NCBI GenBank assembly: GCA_964500205.1
Contig: CAZCNS010000002.1
Location: 186,001-250,000 of the forward strand
Direction of reading: 5' to 3'
DNA from: UBA10329 sp964500205
GTDB taxonomy: Bacteria > Bacteroidota > Bacteroidia > UBA10329
DNA length: 64,000 nucleotides
Shown here: positions 9,701 to 18,189 of the stretch, piece by piece
How the letters are laid out: every line of letters begins with the position of its first letter
Numbering within the stretch: position 1 is the first letter of the stretch
The notes under the pieces: generated by a model
The model's database searches: none
Told to the model about the DNA's origin: nothing
Seen by the model: the letters and a program-made list of their open reading frames with translations, nothing else
Made by a program: the position numbers and the translations under genes

Positions 9701-10156
9701 ACTTGTCTGCACTGGACCTGCAAGCGTATTCGGACCGCCATGCGTGACCACGCCATTCGTCTGAATGGCCATGTGGTCAAACCCGGGATCGGTATTGTTC
9801 TGGTAAGTATCCATCTCAACAGCCACACTCGGATTGATACCTTCATATCCCAAGCCCCCACCGGCTCCTCCGGCATTCACACTCAACGGTTGAAGCACAA
9901 AGGCAATTCCATCGGCACCGCCTTCGTTGCATCCGAGGAAAACATCGAAAGAAAAATCGAAAGGCTGTGAAAGGTCAATGAGGTTCACATTCCAAACTGA
10001 GCCGTTCTGACCATTCCCCGCAGGGGTGAGCTGATAGCAATTGCAGGAAGTGGAAACCGCAGCACCATTGGCCTGATACTGCGCCACCACAACCCCCGCT
10101 GGCAGCAATACCTGCGATAGGGCACATAAAAAAAACAGGCGGTAGATAAGGTTCAT
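6758..10156 (-). CDS. T9SS-exported lectin-like and PKD-repeat surface protein (type B sorting domain)
   Basis: This 1132-residue protein has a signal peptide (cleavage near Ala25), then an L-type lectin-like domain (about 30-225; EGGADGIAFVLQP, SVAVEMDTYQN, WHLLQVSWTPATNTLTVWFDG). Next are a PKD domain (YFWDLGDGTTSTEP near 260) and three ~78-residue Ig-like repeats of the ADVGTCIGD type (about 309-540). More PKD modules with WxFGDG follow. The last ~88 residues are a gliding-motility-associated type B sorting domain (IPNAFRPNASGRNDFF, DRWGALIYEG, GWDGRHKGKDVQNGVYVY). It lies 8 nt downstream of a second PKD protein, so the two are probably co-transcribed. A role in adhesion or glycan binding is inferred. 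Confidence 0.88.
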   Translation of the reverse strand: MNLIYRLFFLCALSQVLLPAGVVVAQYQANGAAVSTSCNCYQLTPAGNGQNGSVWNVNLIDLSQPFDFSFDVFLGCNEGGADGIAFVLQPLSVNAGGAGGGLGYEGINPSVAVEMDTYQNNTDPGFDHMAIQTNGVVTHGGPNTLAGPVQTSATNGNVEDCQWHLLQVSWTPATNTLTVWFDGVQRLQVSSDIINNVFGGNPMVYWGFTAATGGANNQHQFCNALQPEFTIDAATPCVGSPIQFSSTSVVATGNISSYFWDLGDGTTSTEPTPEHTYAAPGNYNVTLTITSEGCTESETATVTVNAAPTVGLGQDVSICAGDGVQVTPTGAPANSTFAWTPTTAVSNPAIANAMFTPTVTTEYTLTVTDANGCSGSDDILITVNPLPTANAGADVGTCIGDAVMLTASGGVTYAWGPAAGLSAPNAATTEANPATTTSYGVMVTDANGCQAADDVMVTVNPLPTITANTAQSEVCEGQTVQLVGGGAVSYSWSPTTGLSNANTAITTLTATATQTFTLSGTDANGCVNTADVTVTVNPLPQAIINQIPDGCLGNSSTISQSSVGDGLTFNWTLGDNTTSTAAFVTHNYPAIGSYDVTLTVTDANGCQDSDDAVATVVSLPDVSMSIAGAPDFCVGEPIQLQNTSAGQLEAVLWNFAFQPGLPAQPAYSSSQQNPQFTYPVQGSYTVRLLGLAASGCTNEATQTLNIHAIPQADFDFTVVCEGEATGFTSLSTVEGNSAVTGWQWTFGDGSPLDYPQNPVHLYSESGTYEVELIVQTNQGCRDTVTKDVWVHQRPLVSISSNEVCHGEETVFTNNTVPDDATIVSWAWLFGNGQAANTQEASLTYANPGTFNVSLTAATDSGCTATGTTTVRVNPNPEPAFAVVNREGCEPHTAQFVNSSIIASGTIASYAWDFGDGNTGSLPSMQNTYEGVIGDFDVVLTTVSNAGCETTVTVADAVTVFVTPVADFMQSASNISVIEPKVEFTDLSQDALTYQWSFGNGTFSTLQNPVAVYPDSGDFVVELIAVNGICRDTTTSMVKVEPVYTFHIPNAFRPNASGRNDFFFPKGEAFTNYRMFIFDRWGALIYEGSDGDRGWDGRHKGKDVQNGVYVYRIVVQDWAGEERVYTGSVTLIR

Positions 10157-10164
10157 CTCAGAGG

Positions 10165-13100
10165 CTATCGCATCAGGTTCACATGACCTTTATAATAATG
10201 TGGCTCACCATCCCAGTCCACTACCGTGAACATGTAGAGGTAAACCCCTACCTGCACCTGCTGACCACGGAAAGTGCCGTCCCAAGGGAAATCAATATCG
10301 TTGGACTCGAACAGCATCTCTCCCCAACGATTGAAGATCTGCATCTGATAGGTCGCAATGCCAGTTCCCCGGCCGAAGAAGAACTCATTCTCACCGTCAT
10401 TGTTCGGTGTGAAAGTATTGGGTATGTAGAAGGTGAAGGTGGGCCGCACATCAACAACGAACTGTGCAGTGTCCAAGCAACCGAAAGCTGTTCTCACAAA
10501 AAGCTCGATGGGATAGCTCCCTGAGTCCTGATAGGTGTGCATCGGATTCTGCTGGATGGAGGTTCCCCCGTCCCCGAAGGTCCAGTCCCAACCGGTTACA
10601 TTCTCGGATGACAGGTCTGTGAACCAGATGCGCGGGTCATTGAGGTCCACCGACTGAGGACTGACATCGAAATGTGCAGAGGGTTTGGGGTGCTCAGTGA
10701 TGTAGTCCGCTATCTCAACGGAGGACACACAGCCATTGCCCGAGGTGACCTCAAGCGACACGGTATACGTGCCTACATCCAAAGGCAGGATATCTTGATC
10801 GTTGAAGGTATTGACGGGAAACTGCGTAGAAACTGCCCCCTGTCCGTCACCGAAATCCCACGACCACGAAGCCAAGGAATAGGGAGCGGGAATGGTCGTC
10901 TGGTCGAGGAACTGCACGCGGAACGGCTGGCAACCCTCCTGCAGGTCGGATGCAAAGGCCACTTCCGGGAGCGGGAATATCTCCACCTGCCGCGTAACGC
11001 TGTCCGTGCAACCCATGTCGGTGACCACCGTGAGGAGGACATCGTGGAAATCCACATCCGCGAAAAGATGCTCGGGTGAAGACTGCGTGCTCACAGCGCC
11101 ATCGCCAAAGTCCCATGTGTTGCCCACTATCTGACAACCGAAGAGGTCTTGCACCGTGGACTGATGCGAGAACAGCGTGGTATCGTTGAGGCAATTCTTT
11201 ATCGCAGCGCTGAAAGTTGCCACAGGATTGGGAAACACCGCGGCCGAATCACCGACCAACGTATGCTGGCATCCCTTGGTGGTGGTCACCGTGAGGGTTG
11301 CGCCATGCAGGCCTGCCTGACCGAAGAGTATCAGCGGATCGGTCTCGTCCGAGGTCTGACCGCCCTGAAAGACCCATGAATAGGTGTCGATGGGATAGTT
11401 GCCATTGGCAGTGGACAGGTCGGTGAACTGGTTGGCGAGGCCCCGGCAGACCGCATCTACGGTGTAAGCCGCTGTAGGCAGCGGATAAAGCTCCACTTGC
11501 ATCACGGTATCATGTTCACAACCGAGGTCGGTGGTCACGGTGAGCTGCACGTTGTAGATGCCCGCTGCTGGATACTGCTGCATGGGCGGATTCTGCTGGT
11601 CTGAGGTCTCCTGATTCCCAAAGTCCCAATCCCAAGCAACGACCTGACCGGAACTGACGGTAGACCCGTCTGCGAAAGCGATCATCTTGTCCACGCAGTC
11701 ATTCGCGAACGAGAATATGGCCACCGGCAGCGGACCTACGGCCACATCCTGTGTGATGCTGTCCACGCAGCCGATATCGGAGGTGGCGGTCAACGTGACG
11801 GGGTGAAGCCCATCGCTGTCGAAGGTGAAGGACGGAGAGGCCTGCGCAGCGGTATTGCCATCACCGAAATCCCAATCATAAGCTGAAATGCTTCCGACCG
11901 CAATGGTGGAGGTGTTGGTGAAAACGGTCGCCTCATTGTCGCAGGCGGTCGGTGCGGTGAATCCGGGCACAGGAAGCGGATTGACGATGACCTGCATGGA
12001 ATCGGTGCGCTCGCAGCCGCTTGGTGTTGTGACGGTCACGTAATAAAACGCAGTGGAGGCGGGCGAGATGGTCGGGTTCTGCGCTGTGGCAGAAGACAGC
12101 CCTGGCGCTGGCTGCCATGCGTAGGTAGAGCCGGGCGTTGCCCCGATCACATTGAGCTGTGCGGTGCCACCTTGGCAGATGGTGGTATCGGCAGGCATGT
12201 CGAAAGGCTCGGCAGGAAGCTCTGTCAGTGCCACTTGATCCGTGTCACTGCACGACCCGTTAAAGGCCACGAGCATCAGCTCCGTGTCGCCAAAGGGGCT
12301 GAGGGTCACTGCTGCCGTCTGCGTGAGCAGCTCCATAGCTGGCAGCCTGTACCAATCGAACGTCTGACCTCCCGCACCGGTGATGGTGACGGCATCTCCT
12401 GCGCAGAAGTTTCTGTCTGGTCCTGCATCGGCCACCGGCAGCGGGTCTATGGTCACTGTGACATCATCAGTGGGCGTGCCGGCACCACAGGCATCGGATG
12501 CTGTGACGGTATAAGTCGAGGTAGTGTTCGGGGAGACATAAATCGTGTCAGCGGTCTCGCCCGTGCTCCATACAATGGTCGGTGCGCCCCCTCCGCCCCC
12601 GTACTCGGCCCAGAGCATGGCCGTTCCGCCTGGGCAGAAAGAGGTGTCACCGAATGCCTCGACCGTGACGGGAAGCAGACCCGTTGTAACGGTCACCGCG
12701 TTGGATGTAGGGTTAGAGGAGTTGCAGAAATCGGTCACAGAGACCGTGTACTGAGCAGTGGCATTGGGTGTGACGAAGATGGTATCGCCCGCCATACCGT
12801 TGCTCCAGGTGAAGGTCGTATTGCCCCCGCCTCCAGTGGACGTGGCCCATAGCATGGCCGTGCCCCCGGGGCAGAAAGTAGTGTCTCCGAAAGCAGTGAC
12901 GGCCAATGGTTCAAGGTCGCTGATGTACACGATGATGTCATCCGTTTCGCACACGCTTGTCTGGGCCTCGATGACCACGGTCTGAATGCCCTGAATGCCA
13001 CTCCCCGGGATAGGATTGACCACAAGGCTCACTGAGGTCTGACCCGCAGGGATGGTGACCGACTGCGGCAACTGCTGGTAGTTGACCCCATTGACAGCCG

Positions 13101-14043
13101 TGCCACCCAGCGTGAAGTTGATGACCTGATCGGTGACCGCTGGCTGTGGCACAGTGAAGTTGACGGTGGCATTGGTGCATCCCGCATAAGCCACCGAATC
13201 GGTAGTGGCGGTCTCCACATCGACCATGAGGGTGCCGCTGACCAAGCTGTTCTCCTCGATGAACACCCCAGAGTCATAGATCCCGTCACCTGCATCGGCT
13301 ATCATCAGCATGAGACGATAGGTCTCACAAGCAGTGACCTGTGCAGTTGCGGTCAGGACTCTTGTGGCTCCATCGTATTCAAAATCGAGGGTTCCCGGAC
13401 CGCCTCCTCCGAACATGCCGCCTCCACCCCAATTACTCAGATAGTGTTGATTGTTGGTGTTGTCATTCACATTGTCGATGGTCACAGGCTGGGTAGTGCC
13501 CGGCACACGGGCCATGTTGTAATTGGCGGTGCCGTAGGTGGCATTGATGCCCGGCCCACTGATGAAGAACCCGAAGGCATCGTTGAAGCCCGAGTTGACG
13601 AACTCAGGGTATTCATCTGAGCCAAAGACATAATTGAATTGAACCGTATTGGCCAATGGAATGAAGTCGAACTCCAGCACCACCGCATCAAAAGTTCCTG
13701 CACCCGCAAGGCCCTGAAGCATGGGATTACCTGGCGTCCCGTTGTTAAGACCAATAGCCCCTTGGCTATTGGGCCCCAACGCAAGCTGTATGTCTCCTGA
13801 GGTGAGCAGCACCCCACTGTCGAGGCCGATATCGTTGTTCACCCCACCGAAGGAACCATAGGCCACGGCCGCACCCGTGATGGTCGGATTGGCGATGTCG
13901 ATGCCGGGGCCAGCAATGATCTCCGCCAACTGCTGGGCGGTGAGCCCCCCCTGAACCGTCATCTGCGCCATCGAGCCATTGCTACAGCACAGCATGAGGG
14001 CTGCGAACAGGGCTTGTAGCGGACGCGGCAAACGGACGGTCAT
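10165..14043 (-). CDS. T9SS-exported choice-of-anchor L / PKD-repeat protein (type B sorting domain)
   Basis: About 1292 residues. From the ATG at 14043 a compact signal peptide results (MTVRLPRPLQ, then ALFAALMLCC, cut near SMA). Upstream GTG/ATG codons at 14115 and 14112 would add a 24-residue leader and look less likely. The choice-of-anchor L domain follows (GLTAQQLAEIIAGPGI, FDFIPLANTVQFNYVFGSDE), then a Calx-beta-like stretch (FTLGGTAVNGVNYQQLP), Ig-like repeats and several PKD domains (WDFGDGNTAA, WDFGNQETSD, WDFGDGAVST). It ends in a type B sorting domain (FYIPNTFTPNNDGENEFF, FPWDGTFRGQQVQVGVYLYM). It is the first gene of a two-gene unit with the lectin/PKD gene. Confidence 0.87.
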   Translation of the reverse strand: MTVRLPRPLQALFAALMLCCSNGSMAQMTVQGGLTAQQLAEIIAGPGIDIANPTITGAAVAYGSFGGVNNDIGLDSGVLLTSGDIQLALGPNSQGAIGLNNGTPGNPMLQGLAGAGTFDAVVLEFDFIPLANTVQFNYVFGSDEYPEFVNSGFNDAFGFFISGPGINATYGTANYNMARVPGTTQPVTIDNVNDNTNNQHYLSNWGGGGMFGGGGPGTLDFEYDGATRVLTATAQVTACETYRLMLMIADAGDGIYDSGVFIEENSLVSGTLMVDVETATTDSVAYAGCTNATVNFTVPQPAVTDQVINFTLGGTAVNGVNYQQLPQSVTIPAGQTSVSLVVNPIPGSGIQGIQTVVIEAQTSVCETDDIIVYISDLEPLAVTAFGDTTFCPGGTAMLWATSTGGGGNTTFTWSNGMAGDTIFVTPNATAQYTVSVTDFCNSSNPTSNAVTVTTGLLPVTVEAFGDTSFCPGGTAMLWAEYGGGGGAPTIVWSTGETADTIYVSPNTTSTYTVTASDACGAGTPTDDVTVTIDPLPVADAGPDRNFCAGDAVTITGAGGQTFDWYRLPAMELLTQTAAVTLSPFGDTELMLVAFNGSCSDTDQVALTELPAEPFDMPADTTICQGGTAQLNVIGATPGSTYAWQPAPGLSSATAQNPTISPASTAFYYVTVTTPSGCERTDSMQVIVNPLPVPGFTAPTACDNEATVFTNTSTIAVGSISAYDWDFGDGNTAAQASPSFTFDSDGLHPVTLTATSDIGCVDSITQDVAVGPLPVAIFSFANDCVDKMIAFADGSTVSSGQVVAWDWDFGNQETSDQQNPPMQQYPAAGIYNVQLTVTTDLGCEHDTVMQVELYPLPTAAYTVDAVCRGLANQFTDLSTANGNYPIDTYSWVFQGGQTSDETDPLILFGQAGLHGATLTVTTTKGCQHTLVGDSAAVFPNPVATFSAAIKNCLNDTTLFSHQSTVQDLFGCQIVGNTWDFGDGAVSTQSSPEHLFADVDFHDVLLTVVTDMGCTDSVTRQVEIFPLPEVAFASDLQEGCQPFRVQFLDQTTIPAPYSLASWSWDFGDGQGAVSTQFPVNTFNDQDILPLDVGTYTVSLEVTSGNGCVSSVEIADYITEHPKPSAHFDVSPQSVDLNDPRIWFTDLSSENVTGWDWTFGDGGTSIQQNPMHTYQDSGSYPIELFVRTAFGCLDTAQFVVDVRPTFTFYIPNTFTPNNDGENEFFFGRGTGIATYQMQIFNRWGEMLFESNDIDFPWDGTFRGQQVQVGVYLYMFTVVDWDGEPHYYKGHVNLMR

Positions 14044-14291
14044 CAGTGTTCGTAGGGTCAAAAGCAGGGGGCAAGTTACATGCTTTGTAAGACTGCGCTC
14101 CTGACGTTTCATCACGTTTTTACAGACGTTGTCATCATGCTCACGTTGCCTTGCTACCGCTTATCGGGGATGCGAAAATCACCTCATCAGGGTATTGTGC
14201 AGCGTCATCTTCCACAGGAATTTTGTACGCCATGAACCTCGCTGTCACATCCATGCAGACACCCGCGGCCGGTGTTACCGATCCCTGTGCC

Positions 14292-14414
14292 ATGCCTCTC
14301 TTCCAACAGGACATTTCCTTCGTTCTCAAGAAAAAGAAGAACAAGAAAAGCTGCTGCGAGAAGTACCGCAGAGGCAAGCAGTGCAAGAGCTGCCCGCTGC
14401 GCTGCTGCGCCTGA
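14292..14414 (+). CDS. Small Cys/Lys-rich protein, function unknown
   Basis: The C-terminal part reads VLKKKKNKKSCCEKYRRGKQ followed by CKSCPLRCCA: seven cysteines and a basic run in about 40 residues. The composition is far from random and resembles short Cys-rich proteins I associate with Flavobacteriia, but I cannot name a characterised family. The start is uncertain: ATG at 14292 gives 40 aa, ATG at 14232 gives 60 aa. The cysteine pairs suggest metal binding. It is on the plus strand, just ahead of the amidase gene and divergent from the PKD operon. Confidence 0.5.
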   Translation: MPLFQQDISFVLKKKKNKKSCCEKYRRGKQCKSCPLRCCA

Positions 14415-14489
14415 GCCCCCTTTCTGAAGTAAAAAAGTGAATGGTGACGGGGCATTCGGGCCTCTTACCTTTAGCGCACCATTCACACC

Positions 14490-15887
14490 ATGAGCGAGAC
14501 GAAACGTATCCACGTCAAGGGCGATGACCTGCTGGGCAGCCTTGACGCCACAGCCATTGCAGCGCATATCAGCAAAGGTGACTTCACCGCACAAGAGGCC
14601 GCAGATTGCGTGCGGCAGCGCATCGAGGAGGTCAATCCCCTGCTAAATGCTGTAGCCGCGAGCGATTTCAACAGACCGATTCCCAAGCCGAACGGGGGTG
14701 TGTTCGCAGGGGTGCCCACCTTCCTCAAAGACCTGGTGCATGCGAAGGGTATGCCCAACCGGCAGGGCTGTGCGGGCGTGCCTGACGTGCCATCGAAGAA
14801 GGATGAGAAGGTGGTGACGCAGATCGCGTCCACGGGCTGCGTGATCCTCGGCAAATCGACCACATCGGAGTTCGGGCTGCTGCCCAGCACGGAGACGCTG
14901 CTGCACGGCATCACCCGCAACCCGGTCCACACGGACTACAGCACAGGCGGCTCGTCAGGAGGCGCGGCATCGCTGGTGGCTGCGGGCATCGTGCCTTTCG
15001 CCCACGCGATGGACGGTGGCGGCAGCATACGCATCCCGGCCTCGTGCTGCGGACTGGTGGGGCTGAAACCCTCCCGTGGCCGCCATGTGGGGTCGCCATC
15101 GCTGGGACTGCCCGTTGACCTTGTGACCAACGGCATCCTGTCGCGCACGGTGAGGGACACGGCCAATTACTTCCACGGCATAGAGCAGTACAGACCGCAC
15201 CCGAAGCTGGCGCCCATCGGCCATGTGACGGGGCCCAACAAAAGGCGTCTGCGCATCGCCATGTTCACGCAGAACCCTGCTGGCATCGAGGCCCACGCGG
15301 ATGTGGCACGGGCAGTGCTGGAGGCGGGAAAACGCTGCGAGGCATTGGGCCATGCGGTGGAATACATCTCCAACCCGTTCAGCGACCGCATCCTGTTCGA
15401 CTTCCTGGTCTATTACTCCTTCCTCGCCCGCCTGTTGGTGAGTTTCGGCAGGGTGTCGGTGCATCCGAGGTTCAAGAAGAGCCAGGTGGAGCCGTTCACG
15501 GTGGGGCTGGCCAAGTTCTTCAGCCGGTCGGCACTGCATGCCCCGGGCAGCTTCAGGCGGCTGAGGAAGGATGTGACACGTGAGTATGACGCCATGTTCT
15601 CCAAATATGACGTGCTCCTCGGCCCCACCCTACTGGAACCTGTGCCGAGACTGGGCTATTTCGCTGGCGACCAGCAGTTCGTGTCGTTGGTGATGCGGCT
15701 CAACAACTACGTGAACTTCACCATCATGCAGAACACCACGGGCGCACCGGCCATCTCGCTGCCTATGGGCCAATGCGCCAACGGACTGCCCATCGGGCCG
15801 CAGTTCGCAGCGCGGATAGGTGACGACCGCACCCTGCTGGAACTGGCCTTCGAGCTGGAGGAGGCGGGGACTTTCGTGCAGCATTGA
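14490..15887 (+). CDS. Amidase (amidase-signature family)
   Basis: This 465-residue enzyme has the Ser-cisSer-Lys signature: TFLKDLVHAKGMP (Lys near 79), STGGSSGGAASLVAAGIVPF (about 151-170) and DGGGSIRIPASCCGLVGLKP (about 175-194). The family hydrolyses amide bonds; GatA, acyl-amide hydrolases and 6-aminohexanoate cyclic-dimer hydrolases share this core. No gatB or gatC is nearby, so a free-standing amidase is more likely than a tRNA amidotransferase subunit. TACCTTTA at 14466-14473 is a near-consensus -7 box. The substrate cannot be told from sequence. Confidence 0.88.
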   Translation: MSETKRIHVKGDDLLGSLDATAIAAHISKGDFTAQEAADCVRQRIEEVNPLLNAVAASDFNRPIPKPNGGVFAGVPTFLKDLVHAKGMPNRQGCAGVPDVPSKKDEKVVTQIASTGCVILGKSTTSEFGLLPSTETLLHGITRNPVHTDYSTGGSSGGAASLVAAGIVPFAHAMDGGGSIRIPASCCGLVGLKPSRGRHVGSPSLGLPVDLVTNGILSRTVRDTANYFHGIEQYRPHPKLAPIGHVTGPNKRRLRIAMFTQNPAGIEAHADVARAVLEAGKRCEALGHAVEYISNPFSDRILFDFLVYYSFLARLLVSFGRVSVHPRFKKSQVEPFTVGLAKFFSRSALHAPGSFRRLRKDVTREYDAMFSKYDVLLGPTLLEPVPRLGYFAGDQQFVSLVMRLNNYVNFTIMQNTTGAPAISLPMGQCANGLPIGPQFAARIGDDRTLLELAFELEEAGTFVQH

Positions 15888-15992
15888 ATTTTTATTTCAC
15901 GCAGAGAAGCAGAGAAGGATTTCTATCGTTCATAGGAGAAAACTGACCCTACTGATTTTCACAGATCGGGAGGGATGCACACCTTACACAAA

Positions 15993-16799
15993 ATGGAGAA
16001 CCGTATCACCGAATCGCCCTCGCACTATGACGGGCTGGAGCATATGCCCGTTGCAGAGCTGCTGACGAACATGAACCGCGAGGATAAGACCGTGCCTTTC
16101 GCAGTGGAACGCGCCATTCCGCAGGTAGAGCAGCTTGTGGAAGCGGTGACCGGGAGGCTGAGCAACGGTGGACGGCTGTTCTACATGGGCGCGGGCACCA
16201 GCGGGCGGCTGGGCATCGTGGACGCATCGGAGTGCCCGCCCACCTTCGGGGTGCCGCACGGCATGGTGGTGGGCATCATAGCTGGGGGCGACACGGCCAT
16301 TCGCAAGGCGGTGGAGTTCGCGGAGGACAGCACCACGCAAGGCTGGGAGGACCTTATGGCGCATGATGTCTCTGCCAAGGACATCGTGGTGGGCCTGAGC
16401 GCATCGGGCACCGCGCCTTATGTGCTTTCGGCCCTCGAGCGCTGCCGCAAGGAGGGTATCGCCACGGGCTGCATCGTGTGCAATACCGGCTCGCCCATGG
16501 CAGCGGTGAGCGACCACCCCATAGAGGTGGTGGTGGGCCCGGAGTTCGTGACGGGCAGCACGCGCATGAAGGCAGGCACGGCCCAGAAACTGGCGCTGAA
16601 CATGATCACCACGGCCACGATGGTGCGCCTTGGCCGTGTGCGGGGCAACCGCATGGTCGATATGCAACTGAGCAACGACAAGCTGGTGTTGCGCGGCTCG
16701 CGGATGGTGGCCGAGGAGCTGGGCATCGGCCTGGAGGAGGCGCAGGCGCTGCTGTTGGAGCACGGCAGTGTGAGAAAGGCCGTAGAGGCGGGGGCTTGA
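15993..16799 (+). CDS. murQ: N-acetylmuramic acid 6-phosphate etherase
   Basis: This enzyme of about 268 residues removes lactate from MurNAc-6-phosphate during peptidoglycan recycling. It is a SIS-domain protein: FYMGAGTSGRLGIVDASECP (the catalytic acid lies in the ASECPPTFG segment), GLSASGTAPYVLSALE, and ITTATMVRLGRV near the end. The ATG at 15993 (MENRITESPSHYD) matches the family start; an in-frame ATG at 15975 would add six residues. It follows the amidase after 105 nt, a stretch containing CGCAGAGAAGCAGAG, a kind of sequence common in dispersed repeats. Confidence 0.95.
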   Translation: MENRITESPSHYDGLEHMPVAELLTNMNREDKTVPFAVERAIPQVEQLVEAVTGRLSNGGRLFYMGAGTSGRLGIVDASECPPTFGVPHGMVVGIIAGGDTAIRKAVEFAEDSTTQGWEDLMAHDVSAKDIVVGLSASGTAPYVLSALERCRKEGIATGCIVCNTGSPMAAVSDHPIEVVVGPEFVTGSTRMKAGTAQKLALNMITTATMVRLGRVRGNRMVDMQLSNDKLVLRGSRMVAEELGIGLEEAQALLLEHGSVRKAVEAGA

Positions 16800-16838
16800 A
16801 GTCCCCTGTAGCCACCAGCGAACATGCAGGCACGGAGT

Positions 16839-17072
16839 CTAATCACATTCCCCATCGCGGTATGCGGTCGTTCCTCCAACGCATTGGGCATGACCTGCAT
16901 TCTGATACGTTACTCCATCACATCCGCAGACAGGGTGATACTCCTCTGACAGATCCACAAGGTGACACGGTATCGGTTCATGCTCCACGCATGCATCATC
17001 CGTTCTACACTGAGTTGATACCGTCAGCGCAAAAAGCATCGTTGGCCATTTCATTCCTCTCATCAGGTCCAT
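16839..17072 (-). CDS. Kazal-type protease-inhibitor-like mini-protein, copy 1
   Basis: This 77-residue protein has a short hydrophobic N-terminus (MKWPTMLFALTVSTQC from Met7) followed by a Kazal domain. Cysteines are at 28, 36, 49, 51, 64 and 76, with the typical core YHPVCGCDGVTYQNAGHAQC. An extra Cys22 ends the hydrophobic stretch and could be a lipidation site, although STQC is not a good lipobox. The domain class binds and inhibits serine proteases, so an exported inhibitor is inferred. A near-identical copy is at 20391-20624. It precedes no obvious partner gene. Confidence 0.75.
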   Translation of the reverse strand: MDLMRGMKWPTMLFALTVSTQCRTDDACVEHEPIPCHLVDLSEEYHPVCGCDGVTYQNAGHAQCVGGTTAYRDGECD

Positions 17073-17103
17073 GTTCTATTCTCTGTTACAGCGACTGCCA
17101 AAG

Positions 17104-17232
17104 GTTCAGCAAAATTTGCAGACGGAGGCGGATGGAACCGTGGACCCTTCGACAGGCTCAGGACTGGCAGGTTCCAATTAACATGCACTGCCTGCCCCGC
17201 AAAAGCGGGAGGTGCAGCCGGGCGCAGGCGGG
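17104..17232 (-). repeat. Dispersed ~130-bp element, copy A
   Basis: The plus-strand reading runs from GTTCAGCAAAATTTGC through CCCTTCGACAGGCTCAGGAC and CCTGCCCCGCAAAAGCGGG to GCGCAGGCGGG. It contains a CCCGCaaaaGCGGG hairpin and the CCTTCGACAGGCTCAGG core known from repeats in many bacterial genomes. Its end lies directly against the stop codon (17233) of the minus-strand Abi_2 gene. Sister copies are at 18463, 19301 and 20656. Confidence 0.85.
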
Positions 17233-18189
17233 TCAAGGTCTTTTTTCAGCTGTCCAAATAGGTTCGCTCTGCCAATCCAACATATTCCCTGTTTCATCAG
17301 AGGGTATCCCCATGAACTGCACCGGCACATTCGGGTACTTCTTGAAAAGCCCTTCCAGTTTTGCACCAAGATGATTGCTGGGGTTGGCACGGCCAAGCAG
17401 ATATTTCATCACACAGATGAAATAGAACACGCGACTGTTGTTTTCAAATGCCGGACCTATCCACGGGCCTATCGGTGTCAAGAGTCTGGTGGGCTCTATG
17501 GCAAGATCCCTGTTCCAAAGGCGGCTGTGATGTGCGCACAGGTTGCGCACGTATGTCAGCGTATGGAGCCATGATACGAACACCTTTTGGTGAACCCCGA
17601 AGAAATCCGCTATACGTTTCTTATCTCCCTTATCATTCAGACCTCTGTACAGGTTGGAGAGTTCACCGATGGTCAGCAGTTCCAGACACATCCATGCAGG
17701 TGGATTGCGGGGCACGTCATAGGTGTTCCTGTAATGATGGATGAAAACCTCCGGCTTTCGGGCTGTCATGGCCCGCGAAATGATACTCTGAAGTTCATTG
17801 TACGGATCCACAGGTCGGCCAATGGTGTTGTAGTATGGCTTCACAAAATGATGCTGCTTGTCCTGCCAGTGCGAATCATTGTGATGCAGCGCCATCTGGT
17901 AGATCATCTGTGTCCGTATGGCCACTTCGATCCGTTCAATGCAGTCGAACACCAATAGCCGTAGCTCTCTGTCGAATGTATAGGTGTCCAATATCTGGTC
18001 GAACTTCACGCCTGCATTGAAGCTGTCTTTCACCCGCTGATAAGGGAGGAAATAGGCGCTCAGTCGGTAGTAACTGATCTCATTCAGATAGGCCAATGCC
18101 ATCGCCTCATCAGGTATCTCCAGCCCGCGAGACCGCAACAGGGCCACCTGGTCGGAAAAACTCAATGGCGCCTTGTGGTAGGACCTCAT
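17233..18189 (-). CDS. Abi_2-family (AbiD/AbiF-like) abortive infection protein
   Basis: This 318-residue protein has the family order: PLSFSDQVALLRSRGLEIPD near the start, LNEISYYRLSAYFLPYQ (about 35-51), FDRELRLLVFDCIERIEVAI (72-91) and YVRNLCAHHSRLWNR (213-227). R215-NLCA-H220 fits the R-x4-H motif of HEPN RNases. Homologues are phage-defence abortive infection proteins; an RNA target is inferred from the motif. The gene is alone on the minus strand within the accessory island, and the dispersed element abuts its stop codon, so the last residues may have been set by that junction. Confidence in the family is high, in the mechanism low. Confidence 0.85.
   Translation of the reverse strand: MRSYHKAPLSFSDQVALLRSRGLEIPDEAMALAYLNEISYYRLSAYFLPYQRVKDSFNAGVKFDQILDTYTFDRELRLLVFDCIERIEVAIRTQMIYQMALHHNDSHWQDKQHHFVKPYYNTIGRPVDPYNELQSIISRAMTARKPEVFIHHYRNTYDVPRNPPAWMCLELLTIGELSNLYRGLNDKGDKKRIADFFGVHQKVFVSWLHTLTYVRNLCAHHSRLWNRDLAIEPTRLLTPIGPWIGPAFENNSRVFYFICVMKYLLGRANPSNHLGAKLEGLFKKYPNVPVQFMGIPSDETGNMLDWQSEPIWTAEKRP

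Larger units (their letters stand above)
16835..17232 (-). repeat. Duplicated ~400-bp segment, copy 1 (Kazal gene plus 3'-type repeat element)
   Basis: The stretch from GAGTCTAATCACATTCCCC to the end of the repeat element at 17232 is repeated almost base for base at 20385-20784. Each copy carries one Kazal-type mini-gene and one ~129-bp dispersed element. The near identity suggests a recent duplication or a mobile unit. Copy 1 abuts the stop codon of the Abi_2 gene. Confidence 0.85.

Noticed and set aside
15984..16763. 259-codon ORF on the minus strand
   Set aside because: Antisense shadow of murQ, with an unnatural His/Arg-rich composition.
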